Shown: piece after piece, positions 1 to 5,864 of the stretch
How the letters are laid out: each line of letters begins with the position of its first letter
Numbering within the stretch: the stretch's first letter is position 1
DNA from: an uncultured Clostridia bacterium
GTDB taxonomy: Bacteria > Bacillota > Clostridia > Christensenellales > CAG-917
DNA length: 8,126 bases
Direction of reading: 5' to 3'
Assembly: GCA_937881285.1 (NCBI GenBank)
Contig: CALGEU010000091.1
Location: forward strand, 1-8,126
Program-made: the position numbers and the translations under genes
The notes under the pieces: generated by a model
Seen by the model: the letters and a program-made list of their open reading frames with translations, nothing else
What the model was told of the DNA's origin: nothing
Database searches by the model: none

Positions 1-664
1 TATCGTCACAATCACAGTCGTCATCGTCGCAGTGGCAACCGCAATCTTCGTCGTCACAATCGTCATCGTCGCAGTCATCGTGATTATGCTCGGATGACGA
101 GTTGAAATAGTCTTCAAAAGGTGATTTGCGGCTTTCTTCGTCCACTTCGTCAAGCCCTTTCAAAAAGCGATAGAACGGGTCGTCCGAGAAGTCTTGTTTC
201 AAGTCGAAATCACCGCCGAGTTCTTCAACCGCATTGCGAAGTTCCATATATTCGTTGTAATTCGGCTCGTAATTCTCGCAGAAAGTTTTCAGCACTTCAA
301 CGCCCTGTTCGTCTCCGTATGCGCCGATAAGTCTTGCAAAAAGCGCAACGTCTTCGCCTTTGTAGAGATAACTCACGAGCCCCATGAAAATCGCTTTGTT
401 GCCCTTGTATTCGGCAAGCACTTCCATGAGCATTTTGCCCGTTTCGCCGTCGAGAGAATAGATTTTGTCAATCATATCTTCAAGAATAGGCTCACAGTCT
501 TCTAAAAGATATTCGTATGCTTCCAGTCTTTCCGAATACGGATTGTCTTCGTCAAGCATTGCGGAAAGCATTTCGAGCATTTCGTCTTTGGTTTTTTCGT
601 GAATATCGTCTGCAAGTTCAACCGCAGTGTTTTCGTTTTTTATCGTTTCATTCTTGTCCGCCAT
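1..664 (-). CDS. Acidic helical protein with Cys/Asp/His-rich tail (C-terminus outside window)
   Basis: This reading frame is open from ATG at 664 to the left edge: 221 codons, no stop, so the C-terminus is missing. I do not recognise a family. Residues 1-165 are acidic and predicted alpha-helical, with HEAT- or TPR-like hairpins (for example the stretch around LIGAYGDEQGVEVL). From about residue 192 the composition changes abruptly to almost only Asp, Cys, Glu and His. Seven Cys are visible at residues 198, 203, 208, 210, 212, 217 and 219, with His at 193, 195 and 211. There is no signal peptide or membrane segment, so it is probably cytoplasmic. The start overlaps the end of the upstream TPR gene by 17 nt. 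AAGGA at 676-680, 11 nt before the ATG, is a plausible ribosome binding site, and coupling to the upstream gene is likely. The tail suggests metal binding, but this is inference from composition only. Confidence 0.8.
   Translation of the reverse strand, partial: MADKNETIKNENTAVELADDIHEKTKDEMLEMLSAMLDEDNPYSERLEAYEYLLEDCEPILEDMIDKIYSLDGETGKMLMEVLAEYKGNKAIFMGLVSYLYKGEDVALFARLIGAYGDEQGVEVLKTFCENYEPNYNEYMELRNAVEELGGDFDLKQDFSDDPFYRFLKGLDEVDEESRKSPFEDYFNSSSEHNHDDCDDDDCDDEDCGCHCDDDDCDCDD
2..91 (-). repeat. Cys/Asp-rich low-complexity tail coding repeat
   Basis: This stretch encodes residues 192-221 of the partial gene at the left edge. Cys spacing is C-x4-C-x4-C-x-C-x-C-x4-C-x-C, with the intervening positions almost all Asp plus one Gly, one Glu and one His. 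At DNA level a 16-bp sequence (TCGTCATCGTCGCAGT on the plus strand) occurs exactly at 18-33 and 60-75, 42 bp apart and in the same reading frame. That fits growth by in-frame duplication of GAC/GAT/TGC codons. The repeat may continue past the edge. Confidence 0.75.
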
Positions 665-2393
665 CTTCAGCACCGTCCTTATCGTCGATTTCCGAGCCGT
701 CGTCGTCTCCGAAAATGATTTTGTAATATTTGTCGAACGTCTTTTCGTTCAGACCGTATCTTTCTATCGTAACTTGTCTCATATCCGGTCCGTCTTCTTC
801 GTACACTTTGCAAAGAAGCACGCCCACGAGCGTTCGCATACTCTTCATCGTTGCGATTTTAAGACCGCTCAAACGCGAATACTTAACTTTCCCGTTGTCG
901 TCGAGCGTCACGAGCGAATTCACGATATTCGTAAGTTCGGCAAGATAGATATTCGGCTCTTCGTCCGTATAAACGATGTCCGATACGCAATACCCCACCG
1001 CCGAATGCAAAACGTTCGGCAATTTGAAAAACGATCTCGGCAAAGTGACGTTTATGCTCTTGAATCTGTCCTGCGCCACGATGTCGAAGGAAAAACGGAA
1101 TCGATTTTCGGGCATAAGGCAGAATATAAGTCTTGACGCAAGTTCAAACGACAAATCGGCGGATATGAGTTGCTCTCTGACAAAATCTTCCGCCCACGCG
1201 CACCTGACCATAGCCAAACGGTCGACTATGAGCAATTTGAGTTTCTCGTTGTCGTCAACGAAAGCCCATTTTATTATCTTTTTCAGTTCGAGCGCGTCCT
1301 TGTCTTCGCTGTCGAGAATAACCGCGATGTCCGCGGGCGACATTTTGAGAAAAGCGTCAAGCAATTTGTATCTTGCGATTTTTTCAACGTACGGCAAACT
1401 CATCGAATATGCCACGCCGCTTGGCTCTGTGTCGTACAATTCGAGATAATAATCCGCGGGAGAGAACTCTCCGAAGACGGTACGCACTTTGTGCATGACT
1501 TTTTTTGCTTCTGCTTTCTGTCCGAGATTGTACAAAGCCTGCGACAGCCAAACCATCATGTTTTGTTGCAAGTCGGTCTTCTCTATCATCTTTTTCGTGT
1601 ATTTCACGACCTGCGCATGCACTTCGAGATTGACAAGTAGCGGCAATATTATGAGAATGTCTTCGACTTTGTCGTATTCTTTTTGGAGAATGTTGTCGAG
1701 CACGGCGTACGCTTCGGGCATTTTCTCTTCCATGAGATAAGCCGTTGCGAGCGCGCATTTGACGGAAAGATTGTCCCCGTCTTCTTCAAGCATCTTCTGC
1801 GCGTTGACAATCACGCTGTCAACGTCGTTTTTCATCATCAGCGCAACAAGCACCAGATGATTTGCCGCACCTTTGCATTTCGATTCTTTGGGTATTTCGT
1901 CAACGACCGCAATCGCTTCGTCGAATTTTCTGTCTCTTACGAGTTCATACGCCTGTTCTATGAGCGTCTCGTAATAATCTTCTCCGCGCGGATACACCAC
2001 TCTGAACTCGCCTTCTTCCTTGACGGGTTCGCCGTATCCTTCGGGTATCTGAATATCGTAGGCGTCTGCGATGTCTCTTAAATAATACTCGGCAACGTCG
2101 GGCAGATTAAGGTCTGCGAAATTCATTGCGAGTTGATAAAAAATGCGCCCTTTGTCTTCTTCGTCCGGATGCTCGGACAAAGACTTAAAAAGGGGCGCAT
2201 TTGAAATTTCCCACGCTCCCAAAGACGCATAAACGACGGAAAGTGCAAGCGACGCGTCGACATAGCGCGCGTCAAGTGACAACGCCTTGTCGAGATACGT
2301 GATGCTTTGTTCGGTTTCGCCCTTTGAAAACGCCGAATCGGCAAGGCTCAGATAATCTTCTTTTGAGAGATTAAATCCCAGTATCTTCGCCAT
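648..2393 (-). CDS. Tetratricopeptide-repeat-like protein, 581 aa
   Basis: This is a soluble, acidic, all-helical protein with no signal peptide or membrane segment. TPR-like hairpins are visible at about residues 14-46, 48-80, 83-115, 141-168, 176-207, 209-240 and 279-309. The first is the clearest: short Leu/Ala/Tyr helix pairs ending in a TPR-like ALSLD turn. Residues 345-560 form a second part with no repeat that I recognise. Near its end is a helical stretch (RYGLNEKTFDKYYKII), and the last 19 residues are nearly all Asp, Glu, Gly and Ser. TPR proteins usually act as protein-binding scaffolds, and no enzymatic motif is seen. The start at 2393 overlaps the upstream membrane-protein stop codon as TAATG, and no strong Shine-Dalgarno is present, so re-initiation by the same ribosomes is likely. 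The 3' end overlaps the next gene by 17 nt. The TPR call is fairly safe; the role is unknown. Confidence 0.85.
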   Translation of the reverse strand: MAKILGFNLSKEDYLSLADSAFSKGETEQSITYLDKALSLDARYVDASLALSVVYASLGAWEISNAPLFKSLSEHPDEEDKGRIFYQLAMNFADLNLPDVAEYYLRDIADAYDIQIPEGYGEPVKEEGEFRVVYPRGEDYYETLIEQAYELVRDRKFDEAIAVVDEIPKESKCKGAANHLVLVALMMKNDVDSVIVNAQKMLEEDGDNLSVKCALATAYLMEEKMPEAYAVLDNILQKEYDKVEDILIILPLLVNLEVHAQVVKYTKKMIEKTDLQQNMMVWLSQALYNLGQKAEAKKVMHKVRTVFGEFSPADYYLELYDTEPSGVAYSMSLPYVEKIARYKLLDAFLKMSPADIAVILDSEDKDALELKKIIKWAFVDDNEKLKLLIVDRLAMVRCAWAEDFVREQLISADLSFELASRLIFCLMPENRFRFSFDIVAQDRFKSINVTLPRSFFKLPNVLHSAVGYCVSDIVYTDEEPNIYLAELTNIVNSLVTLDDNGKVKYSRLSGLKIATMKSMRTLVGVLLCKVYEEDGPDMRQVTIERYGLNEKTFDKYYKIIFGDDDGSEIDDKDGAEDGGQE

Positions 2394-2395
2394 TA
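2391..2395 (-). other. TAATG stop/start overlap
   Basis: The TAA stop of the membrane-protein gene (2395-2393) and the ATG of the TPR gene (2393-2391) share one base. The bases just upstream encode the lysine tail and are purine-rich (AAGAAGAAAAAGAAAAAA) but contain no GGAGG core. This is the classic layout for translational coupling by termination and re-initiation. Confidence 0.85.
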
Positions 2396-3526
2396 TTTTT
2401 TCTTTTTCTTCTTAGGATTTTGATAGGGTTTTTGTGCGGTGTTTTTCTTCTTTTGGTTGCCTGCGTTTTTAACTTGTCCGTTCGTTTGCGGATTTTGTTT
2501 TGCCGCTCTGCGTTTTTCGATTTGTTCGCTCTTGTCCTGTTCTGCCTTTCTGTTGTGGCATTTCACCATGCCGCGATCGACCATTGCGATCCAGCAAAGA
2601 GCCATAAACGTGCAGCCGAGAAGTGCCATTGCCGCATAAATGATGAAGCCAAGGAAGTTGTTGACCGCGCAAAGTCCGAGCGGAAGCGCACTGACGATTG
2701 CCACCACGGGGACGATGACGAGATTGTTTGCGATTATGACAAGCGCGTTTTTGAAGCACTGCCAGAAAGTGAGTTCATAGGAAGTGAAAAGCCCCATCAT
2801 CGTGATAGGAACAAGCATAAGCGGTGCGCCGAAAACCCACGTGAACACCACTGCGCAATATGCGCCTGCGCCTGCCGTGCCGAGCGTTTGTTGTTCGAGA
2901 AGGTAAAGCAAAGACTCAACCATGCCGAGTCCGATGACCACCATGCAAAGACCTGCGATGAAGAACTTCCACCAGTATTTTGCAAAGCCCATCCAGAACG
3001 TCTTTGCAAAGTTTTTGTAATAGTCCTGATAATAACTGCGTTTTGCGCAATAGAACAAGCCCGAAAGACCGAGCGACGCAAAAAGAAGGCATGCGCCGTA
3101 CATTGCCATAAGCGGCATTTTCACGTTACGGTAAAGACTTGCGACGCTCACTGCAATGCTGTCTCCGCCGCCCGGGAAACCGACGCCGATGTTGCCCATA
3201 AAGTTGTACGTTCCGCCGACGACGAGATTCTGGAAATAACCGGAGAACCACGCGTATATCACGATAAACGGAATCGTAAACAAAAGGAAGAAAAGCGCGG
3301 ACCTGAAAAGAAGTCCCATTTCGCCGCGCATAACCGCCGTCGCTCTTCCGAAGAAGGTGTCGGGATAATCTTTCTGCGGGTGCGCTTCAACGAGTCCCGC
3401 GACTATAGTTTTCTGTTTCTCTTCCGGCTCTTTGCGCACCTGTGCGTCCGTAAAGAGTTTTGCGAGCAACAGTTTTTTTGGTTTTTCGGGCAAGGAGTAT
3501 GCCGAATTCGTATTGTTGTTTGCCAT
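2393..3526 (-). CDS. Six-helix membrane protein with poly-lysine C-terminal tail (possibly DUF624/YesL-like)
   Basis: This 377-aa product has about 73 hydrophilic N-terminal residues and then six predicted membrane helices at roughly 74-96, 137-159, 187-210, 221-248, 261-284 and 288-315. A Gly-rich outside loop (GNIGVGFPGGGDS, 111-123) lies between helices 1 and 2. The segment between helices 2 and 3 is rich in Lys, Tyr and Trp, and the 60-residue tail after helix 6 is strongly basic and ends in PKKKKKK. By the positive-inside rule both ends face the cytoplasm. The GLSGLFY segment and the following FxxxFxKxW-like region faintly resemble DUF624/YesL membrane proteins, whose function is poorly known; this match is from memory and weak. 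The start is set by AGGAG at 3533-3537, 6 nt before ATG, about 25 nt downstream of a near-perfect promoter. It is the first gene of the leftward operon. The basic tail could contact the acidic partner proteins, nucleic acid or lipid headgroups. Confidence 0.85.
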   Translation of the reverse strand: MANNNTNSAYSLPEKPKKLLLAKLFTDAQVRKEPEEKQKTIVAGLVEAHPQKDYPDTFFGRATAVMRGEMGLLFRSALFFLLFTIPFIVIYAWFSGYFQNLVVGGTYNFMGNIGVGFPGGGDSIAVSVASLYRNVKMPLMAMYGACLLFASLGLSGLFYCAKRSYYQDYYKNFAKTFWMGFAKYWWKFFIAGLCMVVIGLGMVESLLYLLEQQTLGTAGAGAYCAVVFTWVFGAPLMLVPITMMGLFTSYELTFWQCFKNALVIIANNLVIVPVVAIVSALPLGLCAVNNFLGFIIYAAMALLGCTFMALCWIAMVDRGMVKCHNRKAEQDKSEQIEKRRAAKQNPQTNGQVKNAGNQKKKNTAQKPYQNPKKKKKK

Positions 3527-3558
3527 TGATGACTCCTATTTTGCCATAGTTACATTTG

Positions 3559-3587
3559 ATTATACATTATTGAAAAGCAAATATCAA
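3559..3587 (-). promoter_or_regulatory. Sigma-A-type promoter of the leftward operon
   Basis: Read on the minus strand, the -35 box is TTGATA (3587-3582, five of six consensus bases) and the -10 box is TATAAT (3564-3559, perfect), with a 17-bp spacer. The surroundings are AT-rich. Transcription would start near 3552, giving a leader of about 25 nt before the membrane-protein ATG at 3526. This is the strongest promoter I see in the window. Confidence 0.8.
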
Positions 3588-3608
3588 TTAAATAACTAAA
3601 ATATTTCG

Positions 3609-3628
3609 TGCGTGTGAGAATGCACGCA
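3609..3628. promoter_or_regulatory. Small inverted repeat between divergent promoters
   Basis: TGCGTG (3609-3614) and CACGCA (3623-3628) are exact inverted arms separated by 8 nt. The repeat lies between the leftward promoter (3559-3587) and the rightward promoter (3680-3708), about 20 bp upstream of the leftward -35 box. It could be an operator half-site pair for a regulator of either operon. A 6-bp arm is short and could occur by chance. Confidence 0.25.
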
Positions 3629-3679
3629 TGCTCGATTTTGCGCATATCATATACAAAATGACAAATAAAACGCAATGAA

Positions 3680-3708
3680 TTGACATTTTGCTCCGTCGAT
3701 GTTAAATT
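3680..3708 (+). promoter_or_regulatory. Sigma-A-type promoter of asd-dapA
   Basis: A perfect -35 box TTGACA lies at 3680-3685. After 17 bp comes a weaker -10 box TAAATT (3703-3708, four of six consensus bases), preceded by TG at 3700-3701, which makes an extended -10 (TGnTAAATT). Transcription would begin near 3715, so the leader before the asd ATG at 3749 is only about 34 nt. That is too short to hold a lysine riboswitch. Confidence 0.65.
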
Positions 3709-3748
3709 TTTTACGTACAAACTCGTACATACTAGACTTGGAGGCTAT

Positions 3749-4759
3749 ATGAAAAAATTTAACGTCGCCGTGGTCGGCGCAACCGGCATGGTCGGAAACA
3801 AATTTCTTGAAGTTCTCACCGAGAAGCAACTTCCCGTTGACAATTATTATCTTTTCGCGTCCGCAAAGAGCGCGGGCAAAAAAATTCAATTCATGGGCAA
3901 AGAGCACACGGTGATAGAACTCACCAAAGACAACGTTGCGGCTTTGGACGGAAAGGTCGATTTCGCACTCTTCTCTGCAGGCGGCGCGGTGTCCAAAGAG
4001 TTCGCTCCCGAGTTTGTAAAAATCGGCGCAACAGTCGTTGACAACTCGTCTCAATGGAGAATGTACGACGACGTACCGCTCGTAGTTCCGGAAGTCAATC
4101 CCGAAGACGTTGAGTGGAATCACGGCATAATCGCAAACCCGAATTGCTCCACCATTCAGGCGGTCGTCGCACTCAAACCGCTTTACGACGCTTTCGGAAT
4201 AAAGCGTATCGTATACTCCACCTATCAGGCAGTGTCGGGCGCAGGCGTTCAGGGATACAACGACCTTAAAGATGGAATAAACGGAGTCGCACCCAAGAAA
4301 TTTCCGCACCCGATTGCGTTCAATATGCTCCCGCATATCGACGTGTTCATGGACGACGGATACACCAAAGAAGAGTGGAAAATGATTGAAGAAACCAAGA
4401 AAATTTTGCACGACAAGACTTTGCGCGTAACCGCGACAACCGTGCGAGTTCCTGTGTTCTACGGTCATTCCGAGTCGATAAACGTCGAGTTCTGCAAAAA
4501 CACGACGAGAAACGAAGTGAAAAAAGTGCTTGAAAACGGCAAAGGAATCATTGTCATGGACGAGCCTGAAAACAACGTCTACCCCACTCCGCTAGACTGC
4601 GAAAACCACGACGAAGTGTACGTCGGAAGAATCCGTATGGACGCAAGCGTAGAAAGCGGCGCGAACATTTGGGTCGTTGCGGACAACATAAGAAAAGGTG
4701 CGGCAACCAACGCCGTGCAAATCGTCGAACTGCTGATAAAGAGAGCGTCTGAGAATTGA
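3749..4759 (+). CDS. asd: Aspartate-semialdehyde dehydrogenase
   Basis: The enzyme reduces aspartyl-4-phosphate to aspartate-4-semialdehyde with NADPH, the second step of the aspartate pathway leading to diaminopimelate, lysine, threonine and methionine. It is cytoplasmic. The 336-aa length is normal for the Gram-positive-type family. Visible landmarks are the Rossmann NADP-binding motif GATGMVG (residues 10-16), a phosphate-binding Arg in SSQWRM (Arg104), the catalytic Cys133 in NPNCSTIQ, Gln160 in STYQAVSGAG, and the active-site His240 in VPVFYGHSES. The open frame begins at 3680, but the start is placed at 3749. The preceding 69 nt overlap the promoter, GGAGG sits at 3740-3744 just before this ATG, and the protein from here opens with the typical MKKFNVAVVG strand. 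It is the first gene of a two-gene operon with dapA, 28 nt downstream. All key residues are present, so it should be functional. Confidence 0.97.
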   Translation: MKKFNVAVVGATGMVGNKFLEVLTEKQLPVDNYYLFASAKSAGKKIQFMGKEHTVIELTKDNVAALDGKVDFALFSAGGAVSKEFAPEFVKIGATVVDNSSQWRMYDDVPLVVPEVNPEDVEWNHGIIANPNCSTIQAVVALKPLYDAFGIKRIVYSTYQAVSGAGVQGYNDLKDGINGVAPKKFPHPIAFNMLPHIDVFMDDGYTKEEWKMIEETKKILHDKTLRVTATTVRVPVFYGHSESINVEFCKNTTRNEVKKVLENGKGIIVMDEPENNVYPTPLDCENHDEVYVGRIRMDASVESGANIWVVADNIRKGAATNAVQIVELLIKRASEN

Positions 4760-4787
4760 CGCAAATATCTCGGGGAGAGAAAAAAAC

Positions 4788-5660
4788 ATGATCTTCAAAG
4801 GCACGGCGACGGCACTCGTCACCCCCTTTACCGAAGACGACGGAGTGGACGTTTCCGCTCTTGAAAGAATAGTCGAATATCAGATTGAAAACGGAGTGGA
4901 CGCGCTCGTTGCGCTCGGCACGACGGGCGAGCCTGCCACGATGTCGAAACGAGAAAAAGAACTCGTGCTGAAAACGGTTGTCAAAAAGGCAAAAGGGACT
5001 TTGCCGATAATCGTCGGCGCAGGCTCGAACGACACGAAAACCGCAATCGAAAATTGTGCTTTTGCACAAGACAACGGCGCGGACGCTTTGCTTATCGTCA
5101 CCCCGTATTACAACAAATGCACGCAAGAAGGACTCGTCGGACATTTCGGCAAAATTACCGAGTCGACGAGTCTTCCTATACTGCTCTACAACGTGCCGTC
5201 AAGAACGGGCGTGAATATGTTGCCTGAAACTTTCGGCGAACTTCTGAAAATCCCGAATATCGTCGGAGTGAAAGAAGCAAGCGGCAATATGGAGCAAATC
5301 GAAAAATGCATTGCGATTGCAGGCGAAAACGCGCAGGTTGTGAGCGGAGACGACGCTCTCACCGTTCCTACGATTGCAATGGGCGGCACGGGCGTTATAA
5401 GCGTTGCAAGCAACGTCTGCCCTGCCTACGTCTCAAATATGACGCGCTGTGCGCTTGACGGCGACTTTGACAAGGCAAGACGAATGCAACTTGCGTTGTT
5501 GCCGCTCATATCCGCATTGTTTTGTGAAGTCAATCCCATACCCGTGAAATCGGTAATGCACTCGCTGGGATTTTGCTCACCGCGCATGCGCCTGCCGCTC
5601 ACCGAAATGACCGCAAAAAACGCGAAACGATTCAGCGACTTGCTTCGCGAATTCATATAA
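4788..5660 (+). CDS. dapA: 4-hydroxy-tetrahydrodipicolinate synthase
   Basis: The enzyme condenses pyruvate with aspartate-4-semialdehyde, the product of the asd gene just upstream, in the first committed step to diaminopimelate and lysine. It is a cytoplasmic (beta/alpha)8 barrel, usually a tetramer. The 290-aa length is normal. Visible motifs are GTTGEPAT (44-51, with Thr45 and Thr46), VTPYYN (Tyr108), YNVPSRTG (134-141, with Tyr134 and Arg139) and the Schiff-base lysine Lys162 in GVKEASGN. Residues matching the E. coli lysine-inhibition site (His53, His56, Glu84) appear here as Lys54, Lys57 and Thr85. This suggests weak or no feedback inhibition by lysine, an inference from my own by-eye alignment. 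The ribosome binding site GGGGAG (4772-4777) lies 10 nt before the ATG. The 28-nt gap after asd and the terminator downstream mark it as the last gene of the operon. Confidence 0.97.
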   Translation: MIFKGTATALVTPFTEDDGVDVSALERIVEYQIENGVDALVALGTTGEPATMSKREKELVLKTVVKKAKGTLPIIVGAGSNDTKTAIENCAFAQDNGADALLIVTPYYNKCTQEGLVGHFGKITESTSLPILLYNVPSRTGVNMLPETFGELLKIPNIVGVKEASGNMEQIEKCIAIAGENAQVVSGDDALTVPTIAMGGTGVISVASNVCPAYVSNMTRCALDGDFDKARRMQLALLPLISALFCEVNPIPVKSVMHSLGFCSPRMRLPLTEMTAKNAKRFSDLLREFI

Positions 5661-5787
5661 TCCGAAATAGCGGCATTTATTGACAATAAGAATTGCCTTA
5701 TGCGAAAAGCATTCACTGTAACGGCAACGTAAATGACAAAACGATTTCCGAATAGCGCGTTGTAAAAAGCTTATAAAACCGAATTTG
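5661..5787. other. 3' intergenic stretch before the terminator, no gene seen
   Basis: These 127 nt between the dapA stop and the terminator hairpin hold no convincing ORF or RNA gene. An imperfect direct repeat, TCCGAAATAGCG (5661-5672) and TCCGAATAGCG (5747-5757), is the only structure seen. A TTGACA at 5680-5685 lacks a matching -10 box. Confidence 0.5.
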
Positions 5788-5818
5788 AAAAGGCGAGAGC
5801 GTTTGCTCTCGCCTTTTT
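5788..5818. terminator. Bidirectional intrinsic terminator
   Basis: A 13-bp perfect stem (5788-5800 paired with 5805-5817, core GGCGAGAGC/GCTCTCGCC) closes a GTTT loop and is flanked by A and T runs. On the plus strand it ends in TTTTT and would stop asd-dapA transcripts. On the minus strand it ends in TTTT, about 50 nt after the stop codon of the convergent LRR gene. It probably serves both operons. Confidence 0.9.
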
Positions 5819-5864
5819 CATTTGAACTATAGTTTGTATTTATTTAAACTATCGTGTTGCAGCA

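Noticed and set aside
1..100. Short repeated GTCATCGTC units that could look like a CRISPR or satellite array
   Set aside because: The repeats are in frame with an open coding sequence, with irregular spacing and no unique spacers. They are Asp and Cys codons of a low-complexity tail.
2420..3529. Long plus-strand open frame of 369 codons opposite the membrane-protein gene
   Set aside because: Its translation is Cys/His/Arg-rich with no sensible fold or ribosome binding site. The minus strand has a promoter, a ribosome binding site and a clear membrane-protein pattern, so this is a shadow.
3680..3748. Upstream in-frame ATG for asd, adding 23 residues
   Set aside because: It overlaps the -35 and -10 boxes and has no ribosome binding site. 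The family begins at the MKKFNVAVVG strand, which follows a GGAGG site.
3647..4468. Minus-strand open frame of 273 codons opposite asd
   Set aside because: It lies antisense to a fully conserved asd gene, and its translation resembles no protein. It is a codon-bias shadow.
5680..5708. TTGACA after dapA as a possible promoter
   Set aside because: Bases 16 to 18 nt downstream (around CGAAAA) do not resemble a -10 box, and no gene follows on that strand.
5661..5757. Imperfect direct repeat TCCGAAATAGCG and TCCGAATAGCG as mobile-element ends
   Set aside because: Two short, imperfect copies with no inverted termini and no transposase between them. Chance similarity is likely.
5829..5852. AT-rich inverted repeat ATAGTTT-N10-AAACTAT and the palindrome AACTATAGTT after the LRR gene
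   Set aside because: The stem is short and AT-rich with a 10-nt loop, next to a much stronger terminator. It may help termination but cannot be supported as a separate element.
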